Origin: Caballeronia sp. GAFFF1 | Lineage (GTDB): Bacteria > Pseudomonadota > Gammaproteobacteria > Burkholderiales > Burkholderiaceae | Direction: 5' to 3' | Assembly: GCF_023630705.1 (NCBI RefSeq) | Contig: NZ_JALQEM010000036.1 | Coordinates: 208,134-272,133 of the forward strand | Length of the DNA: 64,000 nucleotides | Part shown: in pieces, positions 17,881-25,520 of the stretch | Numbering within the stretch: the stretch's first letter is position 1 | Layout: each line of letters opens with the position of its first letter | The notes under the pieces: generated by a model | The model's database searches: none | What the model was told of the DNA's origin: nothing | What the model saw: the letters and a program-made list of their open reading frames with translations, nothing else | Program-made: the position numbers and the translations under genes

Positions 17881-18948
17881 GTGTCCCTCCAAGTTCGCTT
17901 ATGTTAATTACATCAGGAAAACGAAATAAATATGGACGACACATCGGCCGATGTCACTATCGTTTACCCGCGAAGGCTGTGGGCTTGAGCGCGGACGCGA
18001 GAGATGAACAGCCAGTTCGTGGGGCTGCTTTTTTCGGGCTCGGTTTTTGACGCGGCCATGCGCATTGGGGAGCCGATGAAGACCGCTAGCGGGAAGGGGC
18101 TTTCGGTTGCGAGTCGCATGCTTAAGCGATGCGCTCGCCGCTAATCATTCTTGGCGCGTAACGTTGCCGCCACTTGCGACCGTGCCTGAACTGAGCACGC
18201 TGGCCGGAAAAACGCTGCTACTATCGGCGTGGTCGATCAACGTGTTGAAGTGCCGTCGACTCAGCGTGCCTCCGAACGCGGGTTCGGTGTTCTTCCAAGG
18301 GCAGTCGCAGCATTCAGTTGTAGTCTGCGTTCGCGTTCGAGGTCGGGAACGCCTTGAACGTGGAGCTTGAGTAGAAGATGCCGGCCTGGTGCGGGCATCG
18401 TCATTGAGATGTCCGAGTCGTATTCAAGGTCTGCGTTCCTAGACACCCTCGTCTGACGATGAACTTATGCCAGAACGCGACACTTTGATCTAGGGCCTAC
18501 AGCCAGTGCGACGTTAATAAACCTTATGTCAACTAGCTATGCCGATGGCGGAACGTGGTTCGGGCCTCGGCTGGTTGTCCCTTCTCGCGGCTTCGCACTG
18601 GCTGACCGGTGTTTGTATCGCTCACGCAGCAAATGCAAGGCTTACATTACCAATCGCATACGACCGCATTCAGCGAGAGCACATTGCGCACGGAAGCTAC
18701 GCCGAACGCCACGCCCTCTACGACATCCATCATCGCTCCAGGCGCACTCGCACAGGCTGACCACCGACCCATCCCTCGCTCGGCCGAAGTAACGCCCCTC
18801 TGTCCACGCGACGTCCAGCCAAACGTATGGCTTCCGTAATCCATTCAACGCCGAAATCCCACAATCGCAAGCTTTGTCACTTCCTTGTAATCCGGCGTCT
18901 TTAGCCTCGCTCCTCTAAACGATGTCTAAGACTAACGGAGCGAATCGA
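17881..18948. other. 1.07-kb region without a convincing gene
   Basis: Divergent interval between the SGNH hydrolase and the phosphatase lipoprotein. Base composition is visibly less GC-rich than the flanks. Short frames on both strands are uninterpretable. On the minus strand between about 18390 and 18160 two frames offset by one base read like decayed protein (HQAGIFYSSSTFKAFPTSN then FGGTLSRRHFNTLIDHADSS), suggesting a gene remnant of unknown type. The promoters for both flanking genes must also be here. Confidence 0.5.
17941..17954. promoter_or_regulatory. 14-bp perfect palindrome upstream of the SGNH hydrolase gene
   Basis: ACATCGGCCGATGT is a perfect palindrome 61 bp upstream of the hydrolase start, a sensible position for a repressor or activator dimer site. 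No matching regulator is adjacent. Confidence 0.35.
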
Positions 18949-21090
18949 ATGGCGAGCCTGCGTTTCTGGTCAATGGCCCTGGTGGGCAGTGTGTCTCTAC
19001 TCGGTTGCGGCGGTCACGACGCGTCGCATCCGAACCCTCAGCAGGCAACGCGCACCGTCATCATGGTGTGGGATGGACTGCGCCCCGACTCGGTCACCCA
19101 GGCCGATACGCCGAATCTCTATGCGCTCCGTCAGGCCGGCGTCAACTTCACCGACAATCACTCGACGTATCCGACCTTCACGATGATGAACGGCTCGTCG
19201 TTTGCGACGGGCTCGTTTCCGAAGACGAGCGGCTTCTACGGCAACACGTTCTGGACGCCGCCGCAAGGCGCGACGAACACCATTCCCGTCGGCAAGTCGG
19301 CTACGGGCGGGGCTCAGGATTATGTCGATCCGGTGTTCACCGAGGACTATCAAGTCCTGACCACGCTCAATAACTATTACGGCGGCCAGCTGTTGCTCGT
19401 CAAAAGCCTGTTCGCCACCGCGCAAGCTGCCGGCATGGTGACGGCCGCCATCGGCAAATCCGGCGCGGCATACATCCAGAATTTGAATCAGGGCGGCTAC
19501 TTCCTCGACGAAAACACCGTGCAGCCGCGCAGCCTCGTGTCCGAACTCCAGGCCGCGAACATCGCCGTGCCGAAGAACACCGTGTTCGGCTATTCCGGCA
19601 ACGACGCGGTCACGCTCGCTTCCACCAACGGCGATCCGACCGCGCGCGCCGGCTACGTCACGTTCAACACGACGGCCTACGATCCTGCGGCCAAGCTCAC
19701 GGTCGCCGCGCGCGACAGCGCCGACACGACGCAGGGCGCGCCGGAAGACGCGGCCAACAAGTACATGATGTCCGTCTTCACGCAATACATCCTGCCGAAG
19801 AAGCAGCCCATGCTGTCGCTCATCTGGTTCCGCACGCCGGATAACGTCGAGCACGGCTATGGTCCCGGCACGTCGAACATGAAGGCCGGCCTGCGTTCGC
19901 AAGACGCGCGACTCGGCGAGCTGATCGCAGGCCTGAAAGCCAACAATCTCTACGAGACCACCAATATCGTCGTCGTGTCGGACCACGGGCATTCGACCGT
20001 GTCGGGTCCGCTCGCGCTATATCCGCTGCGCGCGATCACGCCGTCCGCGACGCCGCCTTCGGGCAGCCCCGTCAACGGCTCGACGAGCGGCAGCGACGCC
20101 GCCGCGCTCGGCGCCGTCAACGCCAACGGCTACTCGTTCTCCGGCGACGTGCGCTCGGCCGACCTTCTCACCTTCCGCGGCTTCAACGCCTACGACGGTT
20201 CCGCCTGCGTCACCTCGGCCATGTACGGTCTGACGGCGAACGGCACGGCCACCGTGCCCGTGAAGAACGACACGACCGGCACGCTGTGCGGCGCGGCCAA
20301 CACGAAATATCAGGCGATCAGCGCGAGCCTGCCCGCGCCCGTCGCCAGCTTCAAGGTCCCGGCGGTCGGCAGCTTGCCGGCGAACGGCATCGTCATTGCG
20401 GCGAACGGCGGCTCCGACTACTTCTACGTGCCGGGCCACGATCCCGCCACCATCCGCAAGCTCGTGCAAGTGCTGCAACAGCGCGAAGAGTTCGGCGCGA
20501 TCTTCGTCGATAGCCGCTACGGCAACCTGCCGGGCACCCTGCCGATGTCGATGGTGAACCTGGAGAACGCCCAGCGCCAGAACAACGGCCAGCCGGACGT
20601 GGTCGCGAGCTTCACATGGGACGACCAGACGAGCGTCCAGGGCATGCCGGGCATCGAGTTCGAAAGCGTGGGCGGACAGCGCGGCATGCACGGCAGCTTC
20701 GGCATCAACGACGTGCACAACACGCTGATCGCGAACGGTCCGTCGTTCAAGCCGTCGACGGTCGTCAGCACGCCGACCGGCAACGTCGATGTCGCGCCGA
20801 CGGTCGCGTATCTGCTCGGCCTTTCGATGCCGCAGGCGGACGGGCGCATCATCAACGAATCGCTCAAGAATGCCGCGAGCAGCGCGACGCCGAGCGTGGC
20901 GGCGTCGGTGGTCGCGCCGCCTTCGGTCGCCACGGGCTTGCGCTTCGAGCTGCCCACGGACCCGACCGGCGCCACCGCCGACACGTCTCTTGCACAGGGC
21001 ACCTACACGATCAACCTCGCGGTCAAGGACCTGACCGTGGACAACAAGACTTATCGCTACTTCGACTATGCCAAGGCCATTCGCCATTAA
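18949..21090 (+). CDS. Alkaline-phosphatase-superfamily lipoprotein (phosphodiesterase/nucleotide pyrophosphatase-like)
   Basis: 713 aa. Signal peptide with lipobox SLLGC (Cys20), so membrane anchored. Superfamily metal and nucleophile sites are visible: VWDGLRPD (D42), a Thr in YPTFTMMNG (about T76) in the nucleophile position of the nucleotide pyrophosphatase/phosphodiesterase branch, WFRTPDNVEHGYGPG (Asp and His ligands), VVVSDHGH and QRGMHGSFG. Likely hydrolyses phosphodiesters or phosphonates in the periplasm; substrate unknown. GGAG 8 nt upstream supports ATG 18949 over 18922. Its last 23 nt overlap the next gene, indicating translational coupling. Confidence 0.88.
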   Translation: MASLRFWSMALVGSVSLLGCGGHDASHPNPQQATRTVIMVWDGLRPDSVTQADTPNLYALRQAGVNFTDNHSTYPTFTMMNGSSFATGSFPKTSGFYGNTFWTPPQGATNTIPVGKSATGGAQDYVDPVFTEDYQVLTTLNNYYGGQLLLVKSLFATAQAAGMVTAAIGKSGAAYIQNLNQGGYFLDENTVQPRSLVSELQAANIAVPKNTVFGYSGNDAVTLASTNGDPTARAGYVTFNTTAYDPAAKLTVAARDSADTTQGAPEDAANKYMMSVFTQYILPKKQPMLSLIWFRTPDNVEHGYGPGTSNMKAGLRSQDARLGELIAGLKANNLYETTNIVVVSDHGHSTVSGPLALYPLRAITPSATPPSGSPVNGSTSGSDAAALGAVNANGYSFSGDVRSADLLTFRGFNAYDGSACVTSAMYGLTANGTATVPVKNDTTGTLCGAANTKYQAISASLPAPVASFKVPAVGSLPANGIVIAANGGSDYFYVPGHDPATIRKLVQVLQQREEFGAIFVDSRYGNLPGTLPMSMVNLENAQRQNNGQPDVVASFTWDDQTSVQGMPGIEFESVGGQRGMHGSFGINDVHNTLIANGPSFKPSTVVSTPTGNVDVAPTVAYLLGLSMPQADGRIINESLKNAASSATPSVAASVVAPPSVATGLRFELPTDPTGATADTSLAQGTYTINLAVKDLTVDNKTYRYFDYAKAIRH

Positions 21091-21760
21091 GCGCGGCCGC
21101 GCGGCGATGCTCGCATCGCTGTGCGGCGCGTTTCTGATCTGTTTTCCCGCGCACGGCTCGCCGAAAAAGGCGCATGCGCCGACGTTCGAGTCCGCGTTTT
21201 CCGCGCAAGGCGAGCCGCCGACGCTCCACTTCACGGCGAAGTATTCGGCGCGCGATGGGCTTCACACGATGCAGGTGTGGCGCGATGGCGAGTCGCGCCT
21301 GCGCCGCCGCACCGACGATGCCGTCGACACGTACGTCATTCGCGACGCGTCGGATCCGAACGATTATCAGATGATCGTCGTCGACTACGACAAGCGCATC
21401 ACGACGCGCATCGACCGGAACAACCTCGTGCGTCTGGGGCGCTTTTCGGACTGGTTCGATCTCTCGCACGGATTGCGGCATCCGGTCGGCGCGTACCGCA
21501 TCGTGCCGGCCGAGGCGCCGCCGGACACCGACGCGCCCTTGTCGAGCTGCCGGTGGTATGGGATCGAGCAGGCGGGCGAGACGCATCGCGTCTGCTGGAG
21601 CGAAAAGGACCGCTTGCCGCTCGTGATCTGGTCCCCATCGCAAGGCGTCGTGTGGCGCGTGACGGCGGTCGACCGTGAACGCCTGCCGCACGATACCTTC
21701 CAATTACACGATGCCGGCTTCGTGCGCAATGATGCGAACGCCGAGCTTGACAACGACTGA
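21068..21760 (+). CDS. Exported protein of unknown function coupled to the phosphatase gene
   Basis: 230 aa with a signal peptide (about 10-30, AAMLASLCGAFLICFPAHG). The rest is soluble and rich in beta-strand pattern (LHFTAKYSARDGLHTMQVWRD, QMIVVDYDKRITTRIDRNNL), with two conserved-looking Cys (SSCRWYGIEQ and HRVCWSEKD) that could form a disulfide. The pattern recalls periplasmic lipoprotein-carrier-like folds but I do not recognise a family. It overlaps the upstream phosphatase by 23 nt, so the two products probably act together. Confidence 0.75.
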   Translation: MPRPFAIKRGRAAMLASLCGAFLICFPAHGSPKKAHAPTFESAFSAQGEPPTLHFTAKYSARDGLHTMQVWRDGESRLRRRTDDAVDTYVIRDASDPNDYQMIVVDYDKRITTRIDRNNLVRLGRFSDWFDLSHGLRHPVGAYRIVPAEAPPDTDAPLSSCRWYGIEQAGETHRVCWSEKDRLPLVIWSPSQGVVWRVTAVDRERLPHDTFQLHDAGFVRNDANAELDND

Positions 21761-22155
21761 ACGCGCCTAAGGCCCGCCGCTCAATAGAACCAATACAAGC
21801 GCAGAGCGGGCCGGCGCGCTTCTCACCTCCCAGTCAGCGTGGGATTTCTTGAAGCGCACACGGACAAAGTGTTGCGCGAGAGCCGCGGCGCACTGCCGCG
21901 ACCGCAGCGGTCCGATTGCGCCCTCCTCCGGCTCTTTCCTACAAATGCCCTTCACGGGCGGCTTCGCAGAACTGCATAGTGTGCGCCGTGCCACATTCGG
22001 GCGGCAACTGCGGCGCACCGCGCGCGCGATGACGGGTATCGTATGTCCGGTCGGTCCGATACCGCACTCATGACTTCGCCTGTGCATCTGCCGGTGCACA
22101 CGGCCCTAACGCGTCCCCTCGCACCAAACATCGATTTAGCCGTAGGAGAATCAAT
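21761..22155. other. Intergenic region upstream of tyrosinase
   Basis: About 395 bp between the exported unknown protein and the tyrosinase gene. No gene is evident. It contains an inverted repeat at 22081-22100 and the tyrosinase ribosome site TAGGAGA just before 22156. Confidence 0.5.
22081..22100. promoter_or_regulatory. Inverted repeat upstream of tyrosinase, candidate operator
   Basis: TGTGCA and TGCACA arms separated by 8 nt, 56 bp before the tyrosinase start. The arms are perfect complements. A dimeric regulator site is possible; no regulator gene is adjacent. Confidence 0.3.
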
Positions 22156-23601
22156 ATGGCAAAGAACCCCTATAGCCGCCGGACCTTCCTGAAAAGCTCC
22201 GCGTCCGCTGCGGCGTTAATGTCGCTTCCCATTCCCGGCATGACCGCTACCACGGGCCATGTCCGGGTGGAATGGCAAACGTTCAAAACGACGCCGCAGT
22301 ATGCGTCGTTTCTCAACGCGATCAAGTTGATGAAGGCCGTCACCGACGCCAGCAAGCCGACATCCTGGACGTACTGGGTGAATGTTCACCTGAACTATTG
22401 CCCGCACATGGCCCCGTACTTCTTTGCATGGCACCGGGGCTATCTCTACTATTTCGAGCAGCAACTGCGAACCGTAAGCGGAGACAGCTCGCTCACGTTG
22501 CCTTATTGGGATTACTACGCGCATCCGACCATTCCGAGCGAGTTTCTCGATAGCGCGACGGGTAATCCGTTGTATGTGTCGGGCCGCCAGAACTCGAACG
22601 TCTATAACGCGCTGACCATGGCGCCCTTTTCGACGCAGGTCAATAACTTCCAGCGCGGCACCAGCAATTCCTACGAAGCGTCGTTCGAAAATGCGCCGCA
22701 CAATCCGGTGCACGACATTATCGGTGGATGGATGGCCGACATGCAGTCGCCGACCGATCCTATCTTCTATCTGCATCACGCAAACGTCGACCGCCTGTTC
22801 GACGGATGGGCGGGCCTCGCGCGAACCAATTATCCGTCGCCGACGGATTCGTACTGGAACGGCTCGTTCACGTATGCGTCGGGACTCACGATAGCGAAGT
22901 CGAAGACGTATCAGCCTTCGGCGCTGGGCTATTCGTACGCGAACAACTCGTTGCCGACGTCCATGCCGCCGAGCGCGCAGGTGGGCAGAATCATCCGCGT
23001 GCAGGCGCAGATTCCGCCGATCCGCACGCGTCCGGCCATCGGCAACTTCAGCGCGACCGGGCCCCGCTCCATCGGGAACGGTCGCCGCTCGCTCGGCGGC
23101 GTGGCAAATCTCAAGCTCAGCGAGCATTCGGTGAGCGCGGCGGTCTCGCTGGCATCGTCGGATGTGACGGCGCTGCAAACCGCGGTGACGTCGACGTTGA
23201 CGACTCCCGCGGCCACGAACGCCAACCCGAACGCCCAGGCAGCGCCCGGTCAGGCCAAGTTCGCGAAGATCGTGCTCGACACTGTGACGGTCACGTCGCT
23301 CGGCAAGCAAGGCGGCTATTTCTATAACGTGTACGTCAACTTGCCGTCTGCCGGCGACGCCGATCCGAGCGCGCAAGCGCGCTTCGTCGGAACGATTGGA
23401 CCGTTCGAAGTGTCGGCGGCCATGCACCATGCGGGCGGCACGCTGATGCTCCCGGCGAATGATGCGCTGCGAGGCCTGACGCCCGCAGAGCTGAAGCAAG
23501 TCGTCGTCTCGCTCGTGCGCGTGAATGGCGACAATTCGCCGACGGGCGTCGTCATGTCGATGAACGAACTGCGCCTCGAACTCGCGACGACTGCCGACTG
23601 A
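22156..23601 (+). CDS. Tat-exported tyrosinase (type-3 copper polyphenol oxidase)
   Basis: 481 aa. Twin-arginine signal SRRTFLKS at residues 7-14. CuA ligands appear as H78, H84 and H93 (HLNYCPHMAPYFFAWHR); CuB as H182, H186 and H208 (PHNPVHD ... FYLHHANVDRLFDGW). C82 sits two residues before H84, the Cys-x-His arrangement that forms a thioether bridge in fungal tyrosinases and molluscan hemocyanin. A C-terminal region of ~260 residues includes a Pro/Arg-rich linker and a beta-rich domain that may shield the active site. Expected to oxidise mono- and diphenols in the periplasm (melanin-like pigment or aromatic detoxification). No separate copper chaperone gene is adjacent. Start supported by TAGGAGA. 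Confidence 0.93.
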   Translation: MAKNPYSRRTFLKSSASAAALMSLPIPGMTATTGHVRVEWQTFKTTPQYASFLNAIKLMKAVTDASKPTSWTYWVNVHLNYCPHMAPYFFAWHRGYLYYFEQQLRTVSGDSSLTLPYWDYYAHPTIPSEFLDSATGNPLYVSGRQNSNVYNALTMAPFSTQVNNFQRGTSNSYEASFENAPHNPVHDIIGGWMADMQSPTDPIFYLHHANVDRLFDGWAGLARTNYPSPTDSYWNGSFTYASGLTIAKSKTYQPSALGYSYANNSLPTSMPPSAQVGRIIRVQAQIPPIRTRPAIGNFSATGPRSIGNGRRSLGGVANLKLSEHSVSAAVSLASSDVTALQTAVTSTLTTPAATNANPNAQAAPGQAKFAKIVLDTVTVTSLGKQGGYFYNVYVNLPSAGDADPSAQARFVGTIGPFEVSAAMHHAGGTLMLPANDALRGLTPAELKQVVVSLVRVNGDNSPTGVVMSMNELRLELATTAD

Positions 23602-23626
23602 CGCTGCTGGCGGCATCGAAGCGAAG

Positions 23627-23655
23627 AGCCCGTCGCATTGCGACGGGCTTTTTTC
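23627..23655 (+). terminator. Strong intrinsic terminator of the tyrosinase gene
   Basis: A perfect 10-bp stem AGCCCGTCGC/GCGACGGGCT with a 3-nt loop is followed directly by a T-rich tract, 25 nt after the tyrosinase stop. Confidence 0.9.
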
Positions 23656-23694
23656 TTTGTGCTCGCGCTGTTCGTCACGCGGGCGAAAGCCGGC

Positions 23695-23738
23695 CTACTC
23701 GCTGCCTACTCGCTACCTACTCGCTACCTACTCGCTAC
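23695..23738. repeat. Four tandem copies of an 11-bp unit
   Basis: CTACTCGCTRC is repeated four times head to tail with one base difference in the first copy. The array runs into the last codons and stop (23728-23730) of the BON protein gene, so copy-number change would alter its extreme C-terminus or only its 3' flank. Confidence 0.9.
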
Positions 23739-24087
23739 CCATCGGCCCCTGAATGGTGAGGCTGTTTTTGACCGACGTGACGCCCGGCGTGTTCGACGCC
23801 GCGCGCGTTGCCACATCGATCTCCGATTGGTCCGCGACGGACCCTTGCAGCATCACGGCGCCGTTCTTCACTCGCACCGTAATGCGCGCAGTGTTGAGCC
23901 CCTTGGTGCGAGTGAGCGAGCGGATGACGTCCTTGCGCAGCGCGCGATCAGCGGTCTTGTCTTGCTGACGAGGGGCGGAGGCGGCGTCCGCGCTCGCGGG
24001 AACGCCGCTCGCGGCTTGCGCATGCGCTAGAGCCACCGTCGCGCACAACACCGGCAGAAGGAGGTATTTCTTCAAATTCTTCAACAT
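23728..24087 (-). CDS. Periplasmic single-BON-domain protein (copy 1)
   Basis: 119 aa. Signal peptide about 1-24 (LKKYLLLPVLCATVALAHAQA), an Ala/Ser linker and one BON domain (about 48-112) with the typical VKNGAVMLQGSVADQSEID and TPGVTSVKNSLTI strands. BON domains bind phospholipid or stabilise the envelope; OsmY is the model. AGGGG 5 nt before the ATG supports the start. A second protein of the same design is encoded at 43466-43843, and both lie next to a 600-residue acyl-CoA dehydrogenase gene. Confidence 0.9.
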   Translation of the reverse strand: MLKNLKKYLLLPVLCATVALAHAQAASGVPASADAASAPRQQDKTADRALRKDVIRSLTRTKGLNTARITVRVKNGAVMLQGSVADQSEIDVATRAASNTPGVTSVKNSLTIQGPMGSE

Positions 24088-24255
24088 GTTTCCCCTGAAA
24101 TGACCGCGCCAGCCGATGCAGACGCGGCAGATGTTCTTCAACGCTGGACCTGCAACGCGCGCCCGCTGTCGAACCTGAAACCATTCGTACCGCGAAACGC
24201 CGTCGCCCACGGTCCTCTTGCCACGGCAAGCATAGGCGCATTACCCGATGCCTCA

Positions 24256-24274
24256 CCCCCTCGTGAATAGGGGG
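24256..24274. promoter_or_regulatory. Shared 19-bp inverted motif, site A
   Basis: CCCCCT, spacer CGTGAAT, AGGGGG. It lies 169 bp upstream of the BON gene start at 24087. Three sites of the same design (25358, 30100, 37522) occur in this window, all with a 7-nt spacer beginning CG. Probable binding site of one dimeric regulator. Confidence 0.6.
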
Positions 24275-24309
24275 CGCGACCGGCGAGCGCGGTACGGAAG
24301 GCCGCGCCT

Positions 24310-24567
24310 TCACCGTGATTCGGTCGTGAGCAGCGCGTGAATCATTCTTGCCAGCAGATACGGCGTGTCCGGTGCGGCGAGAGAGTCGGGCCGTTCGGGC
24401 ACCATCGCGCGGGGCAGCGCAAGCAGCGGGTGAAGCACCATGAACCGCGCCTTTTCCGCGTCCCGCACGCGGATTTCCGACTGGAAGCGCGCCATCCATG
24501 CCGGCGTCGTGCCCAGATGCCAGATTTCCTCCGCCTTGACGAGAACCAGCCGCACGAGTTCGTCTTA
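24310..24567 (-). pseudogene. Probable detached C-terminal part of a TetR-family regulator
   Basis: An open frame of about 85 codons (DELVRLVLVKAEEIWHLG ... LLARMIHALLTTESR) with no plausible ribosome site; in frame it is closed by TAA at 24567-24565. Its helical pattern and ending resemble a TetR ligand-binding C-terminus. Added to the 127-residue truncated TetR at 24849 it gives ~212 aa, the usual family length. I infer that both are halves of one gene separated by ~280 bp; this is not proven. Confidence 0.45.
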
Positions 24568-24848
24568 GTGAATCGAGCGCACGTTGAAAGCCGGATCGAG
24601 CAGCATCTTCTTGCGATGCACGCCGAGTCCGGTCTTCGGCGTCAGCATCCCGGCATCAGCGACAGCTCGACGCCGGCTGGTGCGTCACCACCGTTCATCT
24701 GATCGGCGGCGCGAACGGCGCCAAGTTCGATTACTTGCTGCTGCGCGAGACCGGCACCAAGCTCGCCTACGCGCGAATGGCCGGCGTGCCGGGCCTGTGG
24801 CAGGAATGGACCGTCATGCTTGCCGGCAAGCCCGTGCATCAACTGGTG
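24568..24848. other. Foreign-looking insert between TetR halves
   Basis: About 280 bp that breaks the TetR reading frame. On the plus strand 24666-24848 reads as protein-like sequence (VTTVHLIGGANGAKFDYLLL, later WQEWTVMLAGKPVHQLVLAG) without a start. On the minus strand 24644-24568 reads LTPKTGLGVHRKKMLLDPAF ending at a stop. Both look like fragments of other genes. No terminal inverted repeats were recognised, and I could not assign a family. Confidence 0.4.
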
Positions 24849-25232
24849 CTAGCCGGACAGCCGCGCGTCAAGCTGCGCGAACTGCGACTGCCGGGCGGCG
24901 GCGTGCGCGGCGGCAAAGTCCCGCTCGGGGATGCCGTCGAACAGCGTCGCGCCTGGCAGCAATGCCGCGATGCCCGCGAGCAGCTCATCGCGCGATTCGT
25001 TGCGGTAGTCGTCGAACACCGCGCCGATCAGCGCATCCATCGTCGCGAAGTATTCGTAGAGCGAACCGATGGCGACGCCCGCGCTTTCCGCCACGCGCAA
25101 CGCCGTCAGCGCTTCGCGTCCTTCGTTTTCCAGAATGCTGCGGCCGGTCTCCTTCAACGCCGTGACGAGCGCCACGGAGTGAGCCTGCTCCGGCGCCTTG
25201 CGAAGGCCCCGCGGCCGCTTCACGCGGACCAA
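24849..25232 (-). pseudogene. Truncated TetR-family regulator (N-terminal half)
   Basis: 127 codons. The helix-turn-helix domain is intact: GREALTALRVAESAGVAIGS with LYEYFATMDALIGAVFDDY after it (about residues 38-75). The ligand domain stops early at a TAG at 24851-24849, right at the junction with unrelated sequence. It is divergent from the acyl-CoA dehydrogenase gene at 25521, the classic arrangement for a local repressor of fatty acid genes. If the protein is made it could still bind DNA but would lack most of the effector and dimerisation part. Confidence 0.7.
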
Positions 25233-25357
25233 GCAGTCGTGCCCGGCCAGTGTCGCTGGACGATCCGTTAAAGCATTCCTTCCCCCGATGATGGCGGCCG
25301 CGCGCTGCGGCCCGCGACATGTCCGCTCCGACTATAGGCAGTGGCCCGCGCGCGTTC

Positions 25358-25376
25358 ACCCCTCGTTTCGAGGGGC
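25358..25376. promoter_or_regulatory. Shared 19-bp inverted motif, site D
   Basis: ACCCCT, spacer CGTTTCG, AGGGGC. It lies in the divergent region, 126 bp upstream of the TetR start and 145 bp upstream of the acyl-CoA dehydrogenase start. Same architecture as the sites at 24256, 30100 and 37522. Confidence 0.5.
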
Positions 25377-25520
25377 GGCAGCGTCGGTCCGATGCGCCAC
25401 CATGCCGGTCAGAACCGGCTCGGCCGCGAAATCATCGTCCGCCTTGTCCGCCTCGTCCGCCACGATCGCAATCGGGTTGAGGCCGGCGTCGTCATGCCCT
25501 CAGACCACTCAGGAAGAACC

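Noticed and set aside
18004..18144. 46-codon plus-strand frame starting MNSQFVGLLFSG
   Set aside because: Short, no clear ribosome site and no recognisable similarity; could be chance.
24584..25165. Plus-strand frame opposite the TetR fragment
   Set aside because: Only residues derived from 24666-24848 look protein-like; the rest is antisense of the TetR domain. Treated as an insert fragment, not as a gene.
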